A stretch of DNA of 64,000 bases from positions 33,842 to 97,841 of the forward strand of contig JAUIGR010000006.1 in NCBI GenBank assembly GCA_030430025.1, in the 5' to 3' direction. This stretch comes from Gammaproteobacteria bacterium (GTDB lineage Bacteria; Pseudomonadota; Gammaproteobacteria; Xanthomonadales; Marinicellaceae). Each line of letters opens with the position of its first letter. Positions within the stretch are counted from its first letter, which is position 1. The position numbers were made by a program, and so were the translations under genes. Under the pieces are notes generated by a model. It was not told the origin of the DNA and searched no databases. It saw only the letters and a list, made by a program, of their open reading frames with translations. Positions 1-8,242 of this stretch are shown here, piece after piece.

Positions 1-1135
1 ATTGATCATTGGGATTTGCATTAATTTGTTCTAGTAACCCCTTAAGTAATATCTCATCAAAACACTCACCATCTGAACAGAACAACTCATCACTATTGTT
101 TGAAAAATCCACATAGTCCACTCTGCCACAAATACCTTTACACCCAGTATTGTTATCACGCCACTGGACATCTATTCCTGCTTGCTTGAAAAAATCTAAT
201 AAATTGGAGGAGTTTTTACCTACTTTGTGGCTATATGACCTTCTTTCTAAATGGGAAAACAAACAAGGAAGAGAAACAGCAGTACTGGTTCCACAAGAAC
301 TGGTTTGTTTAAAATTAACGACATGTCTTTTCTCTAAACGGGGGTTTGTCTCTCTACGATAACCGTTGATAGAAAATCGATCTGCTCTGGCGGTTTCACC
401 GACAATCAATATAACAACATTCTTATCGTTGGGTTTCGACAGTTTCAGATGAAAGGCATCTTGAGCAATGTCACTAAATGGCAACTGAGCTTTATTGAAC
501 TGCTCAGTTATATATGAAATGGTGGCAAAAATAAAATTTGTTGGGACAATCATGTGTGACAAATGACGATTCGTTCTGGCCAGTGATGCAAATGAAGGGT
601 AATTAAGATACACAATTAAACCAATGGTCATAACTGAAACCACAGTCACTTTTATTTTTATTATTAACTGGCTCCAAATATTTTGATCAGTTAGCTCTGT
701 TTTTAATATCAATAATATAGGAATCAATCCAAAAACAAATAAATATGATAATAAGCTAAAACTCATCAAATCACGTGCTTCAGAATGGTTCGTTTCCACA
801 ACATTACGGACCATTTCTTTATCAATGATGATGTTATATTGAGCAATGTAGTAAAACGAGATAGCTGATATTGTGAAAACTAAAACATAAAAAACCTTGT
901 ATGTTTTCTGACTGGTCAACAAGTTAAAAACCAAATTAATCACTAAAATCAAAAACAGTATGATCGAACCAATCAACTGATAATCTGTGATTGATTCCGG
1001 TTTTATGATTGCAATAATCTCTTGCCAAAAATAAAGATTAAATACCGAAACAAACAACAGCCCAATTAACAGGTTAAGCAACCATAAACTGATACTAATA
1101 TTGAATTTGCTAAAAAGCTCATATAATTTTTTCAC
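1..1135 (-). CDS. eptA: Phosphoethanolamine--lipid A transferase (EptA/MCR family), 3' end outside window
   Basis: Partial gene running off the left edge; about 378 residues are visible. The N-terminal half is a run of hydrophobic segments (five predicted membrane helices), followed by TNHSEARDLMS, similar to the linker of this family. The periplasmic sulfatase-fold domain opens with VVILIVGETARADRFS, which contains the metal-ligand Glu, and then SCGTSTAVSLPCLFS. The Thr of the STA triplet is residue 285 from the GTG start, matching the phosphoryl-accepting Thr285 of MCR-1. The family moves phosphoethanolamine from phosphatidylethanolamine to lipid A, lowering surface charge and polymyxin binding. 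GTG at 1135 is chosen because the nearest upstream ATG is followed at once by TGA. I cannot see the C-terminal zinc ligands, so activity cannot be judged. Family call is firm; the lipid A substrate is inferred. Confidence 0.9.
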   Translation of the reverse strand, partial: MKKLYELFSKFNISISLWLLNLLIGLLFVSVFNLYFWQEIIAIIKPESITDYQLIGSIILFLILVINLVFNLLTSQKTYKVFYVLVFTISAISFYYIAQYNIIIDKEMVRNVVETNHSEARDLMSFSLLSYLFVFGLIPILLILKTELTDQNIWSQLIIKIKVTVVSVMTIGLIVYLNYPSFASLARTNRHLSHMIVPTNFIFATISYITEQFNKAQLPFSDIAQDAFHLKLSKPNDKNVVILIVGETARADRFSINGYRRETNPRLEKRHVVNFKQTSSCGTSTAVSLPCLFSHLERRSYSHKVGKNSSNLLDFFKQAGIDVQWRDNNTGCKGICGRVDYVDFSNNSDELFCSDGECFDEILLKGLLEQINANPNDQ

Positions 1136-1250
1136 ATTGCTTTAGAGAAGCGTTGAGAAAAAATCAATCGAAAAAATTAACTTTCAATTCAATTAGTATA
1201 AAAAACCAACCTCACTATGGGTGGCAATCAACTATCTTGATTCTAGTGTT

Positions 1251-1344
1251 AGTTAGTCCTGAAAAAGTCCTTCCTGGTCTTTTGATAGTGTCAAAAAAAC
1301 ACTTAAACGCCAAAGGGGGCAAAACGCTCATTTTGCCCCCTTAT
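1251..1344 (+). repeat. Partial copy of the dispersed inverted-repeat element (left end)
   Basis: The left end reads TTAGTCCTGAAAAAGTCC and is followed by TCAAAAAAACACTTAAACGC. Both blocks match the 316-bp element at 37767-38082 in the same order. No right terminal repeat (TTTTTCAGG...) is visible before the next gene, so this copy looks truncated or rearranged. The 79-residue open frame across it has no recognisable protein features. Confidence 0.7.
1312..1343 (-). terminator. Rho-independent terminator, likely bidirectional
   Basis: GGGGGCAAAA and TTTTGCCCCC form a perfect 10-bp stem around a 6-nt loop (CGCTCA), flanked by A/T-rich sequence on both sides. It lies about 50 bp downstream of the stop of the minus-strand beta-helix gene and inside the truncated inverted-repeat copy, so the element may have donated it. 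Confidence 0.75.
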
Positions 1345-1393
1345 TCATTCATTATCTTCACTGACACTATTTTTAGTCTTTATCACAGATAAA

Positions 1394-3168
1394 TCAATTA
1401 GCTGCAAAAGCATCTTTGAAAATAACATCATCAATGTAATACTCATCAGCACCAACATCATAAGGACCATACAAGTTAACAGAACCTGCATCATAACCTC
1501 GAGCTTCTCCATCAATATCCTTAGGATAATCAAGGTTTAAGCTCGCAGCCTCATCACAATAATCAATCGCTAAGGAAGCTGTTCTTAGGTGATAATCCCC
1601 AGCATCCCAATCAGCAAATAAATAATTAGGATGATTCACCACAGATACTAAATAGTGATAATCACCACTGAAGGAATCATCTTCATGAACTATCGAACAA
1701 GTCATTTCTAAGAATCCAGTATCATCAAGATCTTTATAAACAGGTTGATCACTCATTTCATAAATGATACTAGACTCAACACGGAAAAAACCTGCTGATT
1801 TCGAAAACAGAGTAACCGTTGATGTGTCATTATCAGTCACAGTGACATGTTTTAAATTGAAAGCTGCATCATCAGCTTCGAATACTGAAGAACCAGTGTT
1901 CTGTGTAATCATGCTATTCTCAATGTCAATGGTTGCGCCTGATTTTGCTTGACCTACCCTGCCAAAATTTACAGGGTAAGTACCTGATATATGAGATTGT
2001 GTCATGAGCAAATAAGCACCTGATCCAATTGCAGAAAAAGCAGAATAGCTTTGATGATCCTGTATTGTGACACCATGCAATTTTGCCTGAGCCTCTGAAC
2101 CGACAAAAATACCGGCACCAACGTTTGAGCTATTTTGTAAAATATTGGATTGCTTCAATGTTACAGTAGCTCCTTCCATTACAGATAAACCCCCCACCAA
2201 GCCTCCCTCCTTGATTACCCTGAATGGTTACAGCTTGCATATTCACTTGAGCTCCTAAACGAGCATAAACACCACCCCCCCAAACCATTAGTATTATCCA
2301 AAACTACATTCTGTGAAATACTGGATTGGTCCAATGCTATAGTGGTTCCTTCTCCAGTCACAAATATGCCACCACCCATGTAAGCCGATTGATTTACTGC
2401 TATCGAACTTTCTTTCATGGTGATTTGAGCTCCTGAGTCAGCATAAATACCACCCCCGTAACCATCAGTAGCCGCATTGTGACTGACAGTGACCGATGAA
2501 AGTGCATCTACATAACAACTATCACCTAATAACATACCTCCCCCTGATCCTGCAGTGGTGTTATGAGTCAGCTGGCTGTTTCCCTTAATGGTAATGAGGT
2601 TATTTTCACCAGCACATACCAAACCAGATCCATGATTATAAGTAATTATCGTATCATCAAGTGTCACTGTATTATGACCATAAAGGAAGATAACACCATA
2701 TTGATAATTGTTGTAAACGGTAACAGTTTTCATAGTCAAATCCACTGTGGATGTTGAAACAACACCAGCAGCTCCTTCCTGAATGGTCATATTTTCCAGA
2801 TAAACAGTTGTTACCTGTTGATCACCAGTAATCGATACCACTGCATCATTTACACTTAACCCGCTGATTTCAAAACCCTCATCGTTTTTGTTATTTGCCT
2901 GCGCAGCTAAACAATCAGAAAATCCGCCTATGATGCTGACATTAGTATCGTCTAACACCAGAATCTCCGCGTAATTTTTATTACTTGCCACATGAATTTC
3001 TGTCACACTATCATTATTTTCGGATACATAATCAACTGCGTCCTGTATGTTTCCGAACATACACTCATCACTGCCCACAGTAACAATTGGTGTGTTCTTT
3101 AGTGCTTCTGTCTTGGCCAGCAATTGGAATGAAGTGGCCAGCATTACTATTAATATATTTAATTTCAT
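1394..3168 (-). pseudogene. Secreted parallel beta-helix (choice-of-anchor Q-like) protein, frame broken at two C-runs
   Basis: Two open frames (3168 to 2215 and 2200 to 1394) are halves of one protein. A signal peptide (MKLNILIVMLATSFQLLA) precedes tandem roughly 28-30-residue beta-helix rungs of GGGIYADSGAQITMKESSI type. The C-terminus has the SLAIDYCDE and GPYDVGADE motifs seen near the end of choice-of-anchor Q proteins, then the tail DVIFKDAFAAN. Removing one base from the 7-C run at 2275-2281 and one from the 6-C run at 2190-2195 restores a continuous frame of about 590 residues with regular rungs. The ATG at 3168 is preferred over the further upstream ATG because the signal peptide begins there. 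The break may be a base-calling error, true decay or phase variation. Expected product: exported surface or secreted adhesin-like protein; ligand unknown. Confidence 0.8.
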
Positions 3169-3263
3169 TTTTTGTCTCACGCCCGTTAACAATAACTCAA
3201 CCGAAATAAAAAACAAAACAGGTCAATGTTTCTAAAAAAACCTCATCAAAGAACACACCAACC

Positions 3264-4562
3264 TTAAAACTCAGCCATCCAGCTAAGAATGACGCTGCTG
3301 ATTTCATCAGACCACTCCCCTGGATGACCCTCAAATGAACTTAATGAAGAAGGGTGAATCCTCTGCCAATGATCCAAACCTGGGTGTTTATAAAGCTGAT
3401 GATCTTGATGACCTGCATCTTTTAAAATTTCAATGATTAAGTCATTATCCGCTTCACTCATAATCCAATCATTTGTCCCCCAGCGAATACGTGCGGGTAC
3501 CTTGAGCTGCTGCCACTCACCAGCCACATCAAACTGCTGTAGTTGCTGATAAAACCTCATAGATCGACCATACATGTGCTCTGGACTATGGTAATTATCC
3601 GCTGCGATTCCAGGATAGGCATCAATTATCTGCTGATAACTCTGACGTCCAATCAACATGCCATAGTACAATGGCACAAAGCTATGATTCATTTTTTGTG
3701 TAATCTCGGACTGAGTTAAACCCTTAAAAGATAAAATCCGCCGTTCGATTTCCAACATATGTTCAAACCAACTCTTCACAAAAGTCCCATCAGAAATCAC
3801 AGCAGAAAAATCAAACCGATTAGCGATATATGGAGCAAGAGCAGAACCCATTGAATTACCATAAATAATGATGCGCTCGGGATCTACATAAGGAAGTTGT
3901 TTCAAATATTGAGCTGCCATATGATAACCATTCAGCTCTGTCTCAAAGTCGGTCTCTGAACAATGACCTTCAGAATCACCAACACCTGGCTTTTCAACCC
4001 GTAGCACCACCTTATTACTCTTCGTGACGATCTCCCTGATCAACTGGGTGAACGAAGTCAATCGGTTCTGATTGATCTCAACACTGGAGCAACTCAACCC
4101 TTGTAGCAACAGAATTGCTGGTTGCTTGCCCTCTTTACCTTCTGGCCGGGTAATGATTAATCGTTGGCGGATGCCAAAATCATTGGTCAGTTGAGTGTAT
4201 GTTGTCTCTAAACCTTGATACGATTCTTTTGCTTGAGCTCTGAACTTGACTTTAACAACACGACTCTGAAACTTTCTTCGATATGTAACCTGATAACTAC
4301 GTTTAGCTACCAGTGCATCAGTCAGATCAGCCCAAATCTCTGGCCGGGTAATTATTTGACCATCTACAGCCAATATATGATCACCAACAACCAAACCAGC
4401 TTTGATCAAAGGACTGTCTACTTCCAGCGAACGAATGATCACACCCGCACCAGATTCAGCAAATGCAAAACGCGCGTCCCAGCCTGCTCGCCGGGATAAT
4501 TCTTCGGCTAATATGTTATTGGAAAACAGGACAAAGACAGTAAAAAAAACTCTTATGTTCAT
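3264..4562 (-). CDS. Exported PDZ-domain alpha/beta hydrolase
   Basis: 432 residues. A signal peptide (MNIRVFFTVFVLFSNNILA) is followed by a PDZ-like domain at about 35-105 (SPLIKAGLVVGDHILAVDG), then an alpha/beta-hydrolase domain with the nucleophile elbow YGNSMGSA near residue 237, an oxyanion-region LLLQGLSCSS, and a C-terminal LDHWQRIHP holding the likely catalytic His. This arrangement suggests a periplasmic serine esterase or peptidase-like hydrolase whose PDZ domain binds substrate tails; the substrate is unknown. The gene is divergent from the LytTR regulator at 4668, with about 105 bp between them, so the regulator may control it. No clear Shine-Dalgarno is seen before the ATG. Confidence 0.8.
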   Translation of the reverse strand: MNIRVFFTVFVLFSNNILAEELSRRAGWDARFAFAESGAGVIIRSLEVDSPLIKAGLVVGDHILAVDGQIITRPEIWADLTDALVAKRSYQVTYRRKFQSRVVKVKFRAQAKESYQGLETTYTQLTNDFGIRQRLIITRPEGKEGKQPAILLLQGLSCSSVEINQNRLTSFTQLIREIVTKSNKVVLRVEKPGVGDSEGHCSETDFETELNGYHMAAQYLKQLPYVDPERIIIYGNSMGSALAPYIANRFDFSAVISDGTFVKSWFEHMLEIERRILSFKGLTQSEITQKMNHSFVPLYYGMLIGRQSYQQIIDAYPGIAADNYHSPEHMYGRSMRFYQQLQQFDVAGEWQQLKVPARIRWGTNDWIMSEADNDLIIEILKDAGHQDHQLYKHPGLDHWQRIHPSSLSSFEGHPGEWSDEISSVILSWMAEF

Positions 4563-4667
4563 AATATATATCTGCAGTTTAAAGTGGGCTATACTAAAAC
4601 CTGTAATACCCCTTTGAAGCCAAATATGACGAAAAACAGCCAGATCGTTACGAAAGATTATTAAATC

Positions 4668-5441
4668 ATGATGTGGATATTTAACTTCAGCCGCACTTAC
4701 TCAAATTATTATCTGTTTAACTCTAGAATTTTCACTCATGTACTGTTCTGGATAATTTACTATGTCGGCTTTTCACTGATCTGGTCAAAAAACCATGGTT
4801 ATTTCGAGTCATTCTATCTTGAGTTCATCTTACTACCCATGCGCATCGCAGCCACCTACCTAGTGATCTACTGGGCCATGCCTAAATTCCTGCTTCAAAC
4901 CAGACTGATCTCATTCCTGCTCAGTCTATTGCTGATCTTATTGGTATGCAGCATATTGCAACGTTTATCGATCTACTTTTTTTATGAAGAATTCCTTGCT
5001 ATCAGCCAAACTACTTTATTTTCTCCCCAATCTATTTTTCGTTCGATGTTGCTAATCAATACCACTGTCATGCTCGCCATGACTATCAAACTCTATGGTT
5101 TATATCAGGAGTTGAGACAACAAAGTTCAGTGAAACAAGTACAGATGATTGAGCTTAAATCAGACCGCCGCATGTATCTAATTCATCCTGATGATATTAT
5201 CTACATTCAAGGTCTCGGCAATTACATCACTATTAAGCTTACTGATAAGCAAATCTTAACCAGCTACACCACCATGAAAAATATCATGGATCAATTACCC
5301 ATCCAATTTTTGCGGGTGCATAAGTCATATATCATTAATAAAAAACATCTCGTTTCTTACAATAATGAAGATATCCAGATAGACCAGTACAAAGTTCCTC
5401 GTGGCAAAGGCATCACAGACCAAGAATTACATCAATCCTAA
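4668..5441 (+). CDS. Membrane-anchored LytTR-family transcriptional regulator
   Basis: 257 residues. The first 150 hold four hydrophobic segments (for example VLFWIIYYVGFSLIW and LISFLLSLLLILLVCSI) of the kind found in LytS-type histidine kinase sensors. The C-terminal 105 residues are a LytTR DNA-binding domain: DDIIYIQGLGNYITIKL, the T-S-Y-T-T-M-K-N core and FLRVHKSYIINKKHL are all characteristic. There is no receiver or kinase domain, so the protein probably senses a membrane or envelope signal directly and binds DNA from the membrane. It is divergent from the PDZ-hydrolase at 4562. The start is ATG-ATG at 4668 with no strong ribosome binding site. Fold assignment is firm; signal and target genes are unknown. 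Confidence 0.85.
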   Translation: MMWIFNFSRTYSNYYLFNSRIFTHVLFWIIYYVGFSLIWSKNHGYFESFYLEFILLPMRIAATYLVIYWAMPKFLLQTRLISFLLSLLLILLVCSILQRLSIYFFYEEFLAISQTTLFSPQSIFRSMLLINTTVMLAMTIKLYGLYQELRQQSSVKQVQMIELKSDRRMYLIHPDDIIYIQGLGNYITIKLTDKQILTSYTTMKNIMDQLPIQFLRVHKSYIINKKHLVSYNNEDIQIDQYKVPRGKGITDQELHQS

Positions 5442-5494
5442 AGTGAGCGCCATAAAAAATTTATGTCATTAAATCTTTTTGGCTATCAACAACC

Positions 5495-7297
5495 TTATAT
5501 TTCACAATTTGGAACCAGTCTGTTTAATAACTCTTTGGTTTCAGTTTTAATCCTATGAGGTTCTGTTTTTATATTCATATACAACTGAACAGAGTAACTT
5601 TTATTGACAGGTTCTCTGGCACAATCGACTTGAACAAACCAAGCCAATCTATCAGCTCTGGGTATATCTGATTGGATATCCCCACTTAAAGCTTCAGTAC
5701 ATGGTCGAAGCCCTCTATCATTTTCCGTTTGATTGATCATGTTCTGCAAAGCTTGCCACTCAAGGTCTGATAAATAATTATCACGTAAAAAGTAGCTAAC
5801 TATATTTTTTGCATATACATAATTACCACAATTTAATTCACGATGAGTTTGAACATAATTTGCCAGTTTAATACTGATTTCTTTATCGGCAGGAAAGTAA
5901 TATTTAAAAAAATCGTGGGTCAAATAATAATTGACATGTCCTTGAAGTGTCGTTACATCGAGTGTAAATGGCTGCTCATTTGACTTGTCATACATGTGAC
6001 TGATATGCTTGCCTGCAATCAAATTATCCTTTTTTCCATACCCACCTAACTGGTATTGTTCAAAAATCATTGCGATGATACTTTCCGCAACCTGTGCTCG
6101 TTCAATTCGGGATTGAAGCGCTGAATTCAAGTGATCTAGTAGTTCTATAAAAGAGTGATCTTTATTCATTCGGTAGCCAATATCCTGAGCCCACTGCCAA
6201 GTAGAAAAATGTTTTTTAAATAACCCTTCCCAAAAATGGTCTGAATCTGGCTCTTTTCCCAAAAAATAACCCAATGTTTTATTAACAGTATGTGGGTCTA
6301 AACAACGCTCTGGAGGCATATGAAAGATATTCCTTTCTGTCAAATTAAGCGCTTCCATTAGCCATTGTTTAGATGGTTGTTGTGTCATCGGATTATCAGT
6401 GCAACTCTTTATCGCTTTTTGAAGCGATGTTTGAATTTCAATGAGCTCTTCGGTATAACAGGCAGGAGCTGTTACAGTTGCCTTAATTAGCTCAACACAA
6501 CCTTCCGGTTTCGAAAGTGCATCAGCTGATAATGTGATATTTTGTTTTGCTTGAGTCAATAACCACTCAGCATCAACATGGGTGACTACATCTTGTTTAA
6601 TATGAATTGGGTTATCGGTTCTAAAACTGACTTGATAATCATTGGTTTTATATATCATTGTCAGCAAATGTGAACCTGTTGATAATTGATGATTTTCTAA
6701 ACACAAAGCACTCGAGGAAATATTCATTCTGTCACATTTAATGACTTCAACACCATCTATGTAAATGTACTGCCTGGTAATATCATTACCCTGGTAGTTT
6801 ATCCAAGCATGTGACACATCTATCATGCCTGTTGGAAATTCTGTCAGAGGAATTTCTTCAGCACGCTTCAACAACAGCAATAAATCAGGATGGATACCTG
6901 GACTATTTAATCTTTTTTGTTCTTTCTGGAACTCCTCTTGAGGATAAATTTGATGAATAAATGCTGAACACGAATTTTGATAACATTCCACTGACTTTCG
7001 TTGTTCTTTTTTACCAATCAAGCGCACATCTGGACACTGTTCGATAACTGTTTGTATATAGCTAGTCGTTGTTAAAGTTTCCTCAACCACAAGACTACTT
7101 TTAACTTCTACACCAAATAATTGACAAAAATTCTTCGCACAGCTTGCTCTAGCTGTTTTAAGTGCATCCTCTTCATTACTGGCAGTACCTTGACAATAAA
7201 ACCCAAGTTCCTGATCATTGATATATGAATCTTTGAACCACGTAGGACTCTCTACTGTACCTGTGGTTAACGCAGCTATCAATAGATAAACAAGCAT
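5495..7297 (-). CDS. Secreted protein with LPP20-like N-terminal domain, function unknown
   Basis: 600 residues with a short signal peptide (MLVYLLIAALTTGTVE). The region PTWFKDSYINDQELGFYCQG, then SNEEDALKTARASCAKNFCQ, resembles the LPP20/FlgP-like pattern (PxW... a strand, then an Ala-rich helix in which residues are processed as DAxxxA). About 20 Cys residues, several in nearby pairs, suggest disulphides in an oxidising compartment. The remaining 450 residues are not recognised. It follows the smaller LPP20-like gene at 7920 by 32 bp and probably forms an operon with it. No catalytic motif is seen. The domain call is by pattern only and is moderate. Confidence 0.6.
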   Translation of the reverse strand: MLVYLLIAALTTGTVESPTWFKDSYINDQELGFYCQGTASNEEDALKTARASCAKNFCQLFGVEVKSSLVVEETLTTTSYIQTVIEQCPDVRLIGKKEQRKSVECYQNSCSAFIHQIYPQEEFQKEQKRLNSPGIHPDLLLLLKRAEEIPLTEFPTGMIDVSHAWINYQGNDITRQYIYIDGVEVIKCDRMNISSSALCLENHQLSTGSHLLTMIYKTNDYQVSFRTDNPIHIKQDVVTHVDAEWLLTQAKQNITLSADALSKPEGCVELIKATVTAPACYTEELIEIQTSLQKAIKSCTDNPMTQQPSKQWLMEALNLTERNIFHMPPERCLDPHTVNKTLGYFLGKEPDSDHFWEGLFKKHFSTWQWAQDIGYRMNKDHSFIELLDHLNSALQSRIERAQVAESIIAMIFEQYQLGGYGKKDNLIAGKHISHMYDKSNEQPFTLDVTTLQGHVNYYLTHDFFKYYFPADKEISIKLANYVQTHRELNCGNYVYAKNIVSYFLRDNYLSDLEWQALQNMINQTENDRGLRPCTEALSGDIQSDIPRADRLAWFVQVDCAREPVNKSYSVQLYMNIKTEPHRIKTETKELLNRLVPNCEI

Positions 7298-7329
7298 ATT
7301 ATTTGATTAGCATGAATTAATATGTCCAA

Positions 7330-7920
7330 TTAAAAATTACTCGACCATTCTTGAACAACTAAAACTTCTAAATCGGTTTTCAACTTGGAAGGCATTTCAG
7401 ATTCTTCGATTGCTTTCCTGAGGGCTTTTTTAATATCATCCGATGAAATTTCTATCATACTAAATAACCGAATAATACCTTTCTGACTTTCTTCATTATT
7501 TTGATCCTTATGCTTTTCTATAACTCGTTCCCAGTAGCGTCCCTTAATAACCATTTTATTAACACTGACTCTGCTCACTTGTTGAACTATAGTGTTAAGG
7601 TCAGCATCCAATCCAAAACCAGACTGTGCTACTGAAATAATCGAAGTGAGTTTAGTAGAAACATAATGAGTATAGGCTGCTTTAGCATTGGCATCGGCAA
7701 CCTTTTGTGCACGTCTAGGCCTACTTTCAATATCTAGCTCAGCCAAACCAATAAACCTCAGTCCTTTTTCTGTTACTATCGTAGTTTCAGTATCTGAAAC
7801 CCAATCAGGTCTTTCTGCCATACCATCAGATCGATTAATGACTTCTTCTGATACCACATATGACTGTGCATTAAATACCATCAGCAATAACAATAAAACA
7901 GACGATATATTTTTTCTCAT
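7330..7920 (-). CDS. Exported LPP20-like protein
   Basis: 196 residues. A signal peptide (MRKNISSVLLLLLMVFNAQS) is followed by RPDWVSDTETTIVTEKGLRF, a short strand FIGLAELDI and the helix QKVADANAKAAYTHYVSTKL, which together are typical of LPP20-type outer-membrane-associated proteins. VSVNKMVIKGRYWERVIE and IRLFSMIEIS fit the closing strands of the same fold. No lipobox Cys is present, so it is probably soluble in the periplasm or secreted. It is first in a two-gene unit with 5495-7297, whose N-terminus shows the same pattern; the two may be partners. Role unknown. Confidence 0.6.
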   Translation of the reverse strand: MRKNISSVLLLLLMVFNAQSYVVSEEVINRSDGMAERPDWVSDTETTIVTEKGLRFIGLAELDIESRPRRAQKVADANAKAAYTHYVSTKLTSIISVAQSGFGLDADLNTIVQQVSRVSVNKMVIKGRYWERVIEKHKDQNNEESQKGIIRLFSMIEISSDDIKKALRKAIEESEMPSKLKTDLEVLVVQEWSSNF

Positions 7921-8242
7921 AGCAAATTTCCTTTAAGTTAAACTTTAAAGGGTCCAGTCTATCACTACCCAGGTAAAGAAGAGCTGAACCAATGAATACT
8001 TAAAAATGTGACAAAAACATCATTATCAATGGCTAGGGTCTGTTAACGATATGTTAAGGTGTTAATCCATACCTCTGACAACAAGCTTGGCAGTGAATAG
8101 TGAGTGCCCGATTATGTCTGGATTAAAAAAACACTCATAGTGCATTCATTAAACTGGAATGTTTTAATGCACTATGAATAGCTTTTACCTGCTTGAGAAA
8201 AGCTCGCTTATCCGAAGATGAGGTTTGCTTTCTTTATTAAAA
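7921..8242. other. 322-bp intergenic region with an inverted repeat
   Basis: This stretch separates the 3' end of the M1 lipoprotein gene (8243) from the start of the LPP20-like operon (7920), both on the minus strand. It should hold the promoter of the latter, but I cannot fix -35/-10 boxes. The notable object is the inverted repeat at 8136-8176. No open frame of interest. Confidence 0.5.
8136..8176. repeat. 11-bp perfect inverted repeat (CATAGTGCATT/AATGCACTATG)
   Basis: Arms CATAGTGCATT (8136-8146) and AATGCACTATG (8166-8176) are perfect complements with a 19-nt centre that contains a further CATT/AATG pairing. It lies 67 bp downstream of the M1 peptidase stop. It may be a terminator without a GC-rich stem, or an operator for the LPP20-like operon. 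Confidence 0.55.

Noticed and set aside
1153..1392. 79-codon plus-strand frame
   Set aside because: It crosses the element copy and the terminator and has no protein-like features.
2300..3100. Internal DNA repeats in the beta-helix genes
   Set aside because: The periodicity is at protein level (rungs of about 28-30 residues) and the DNA is too diverged to call a nucleotide repeat array.
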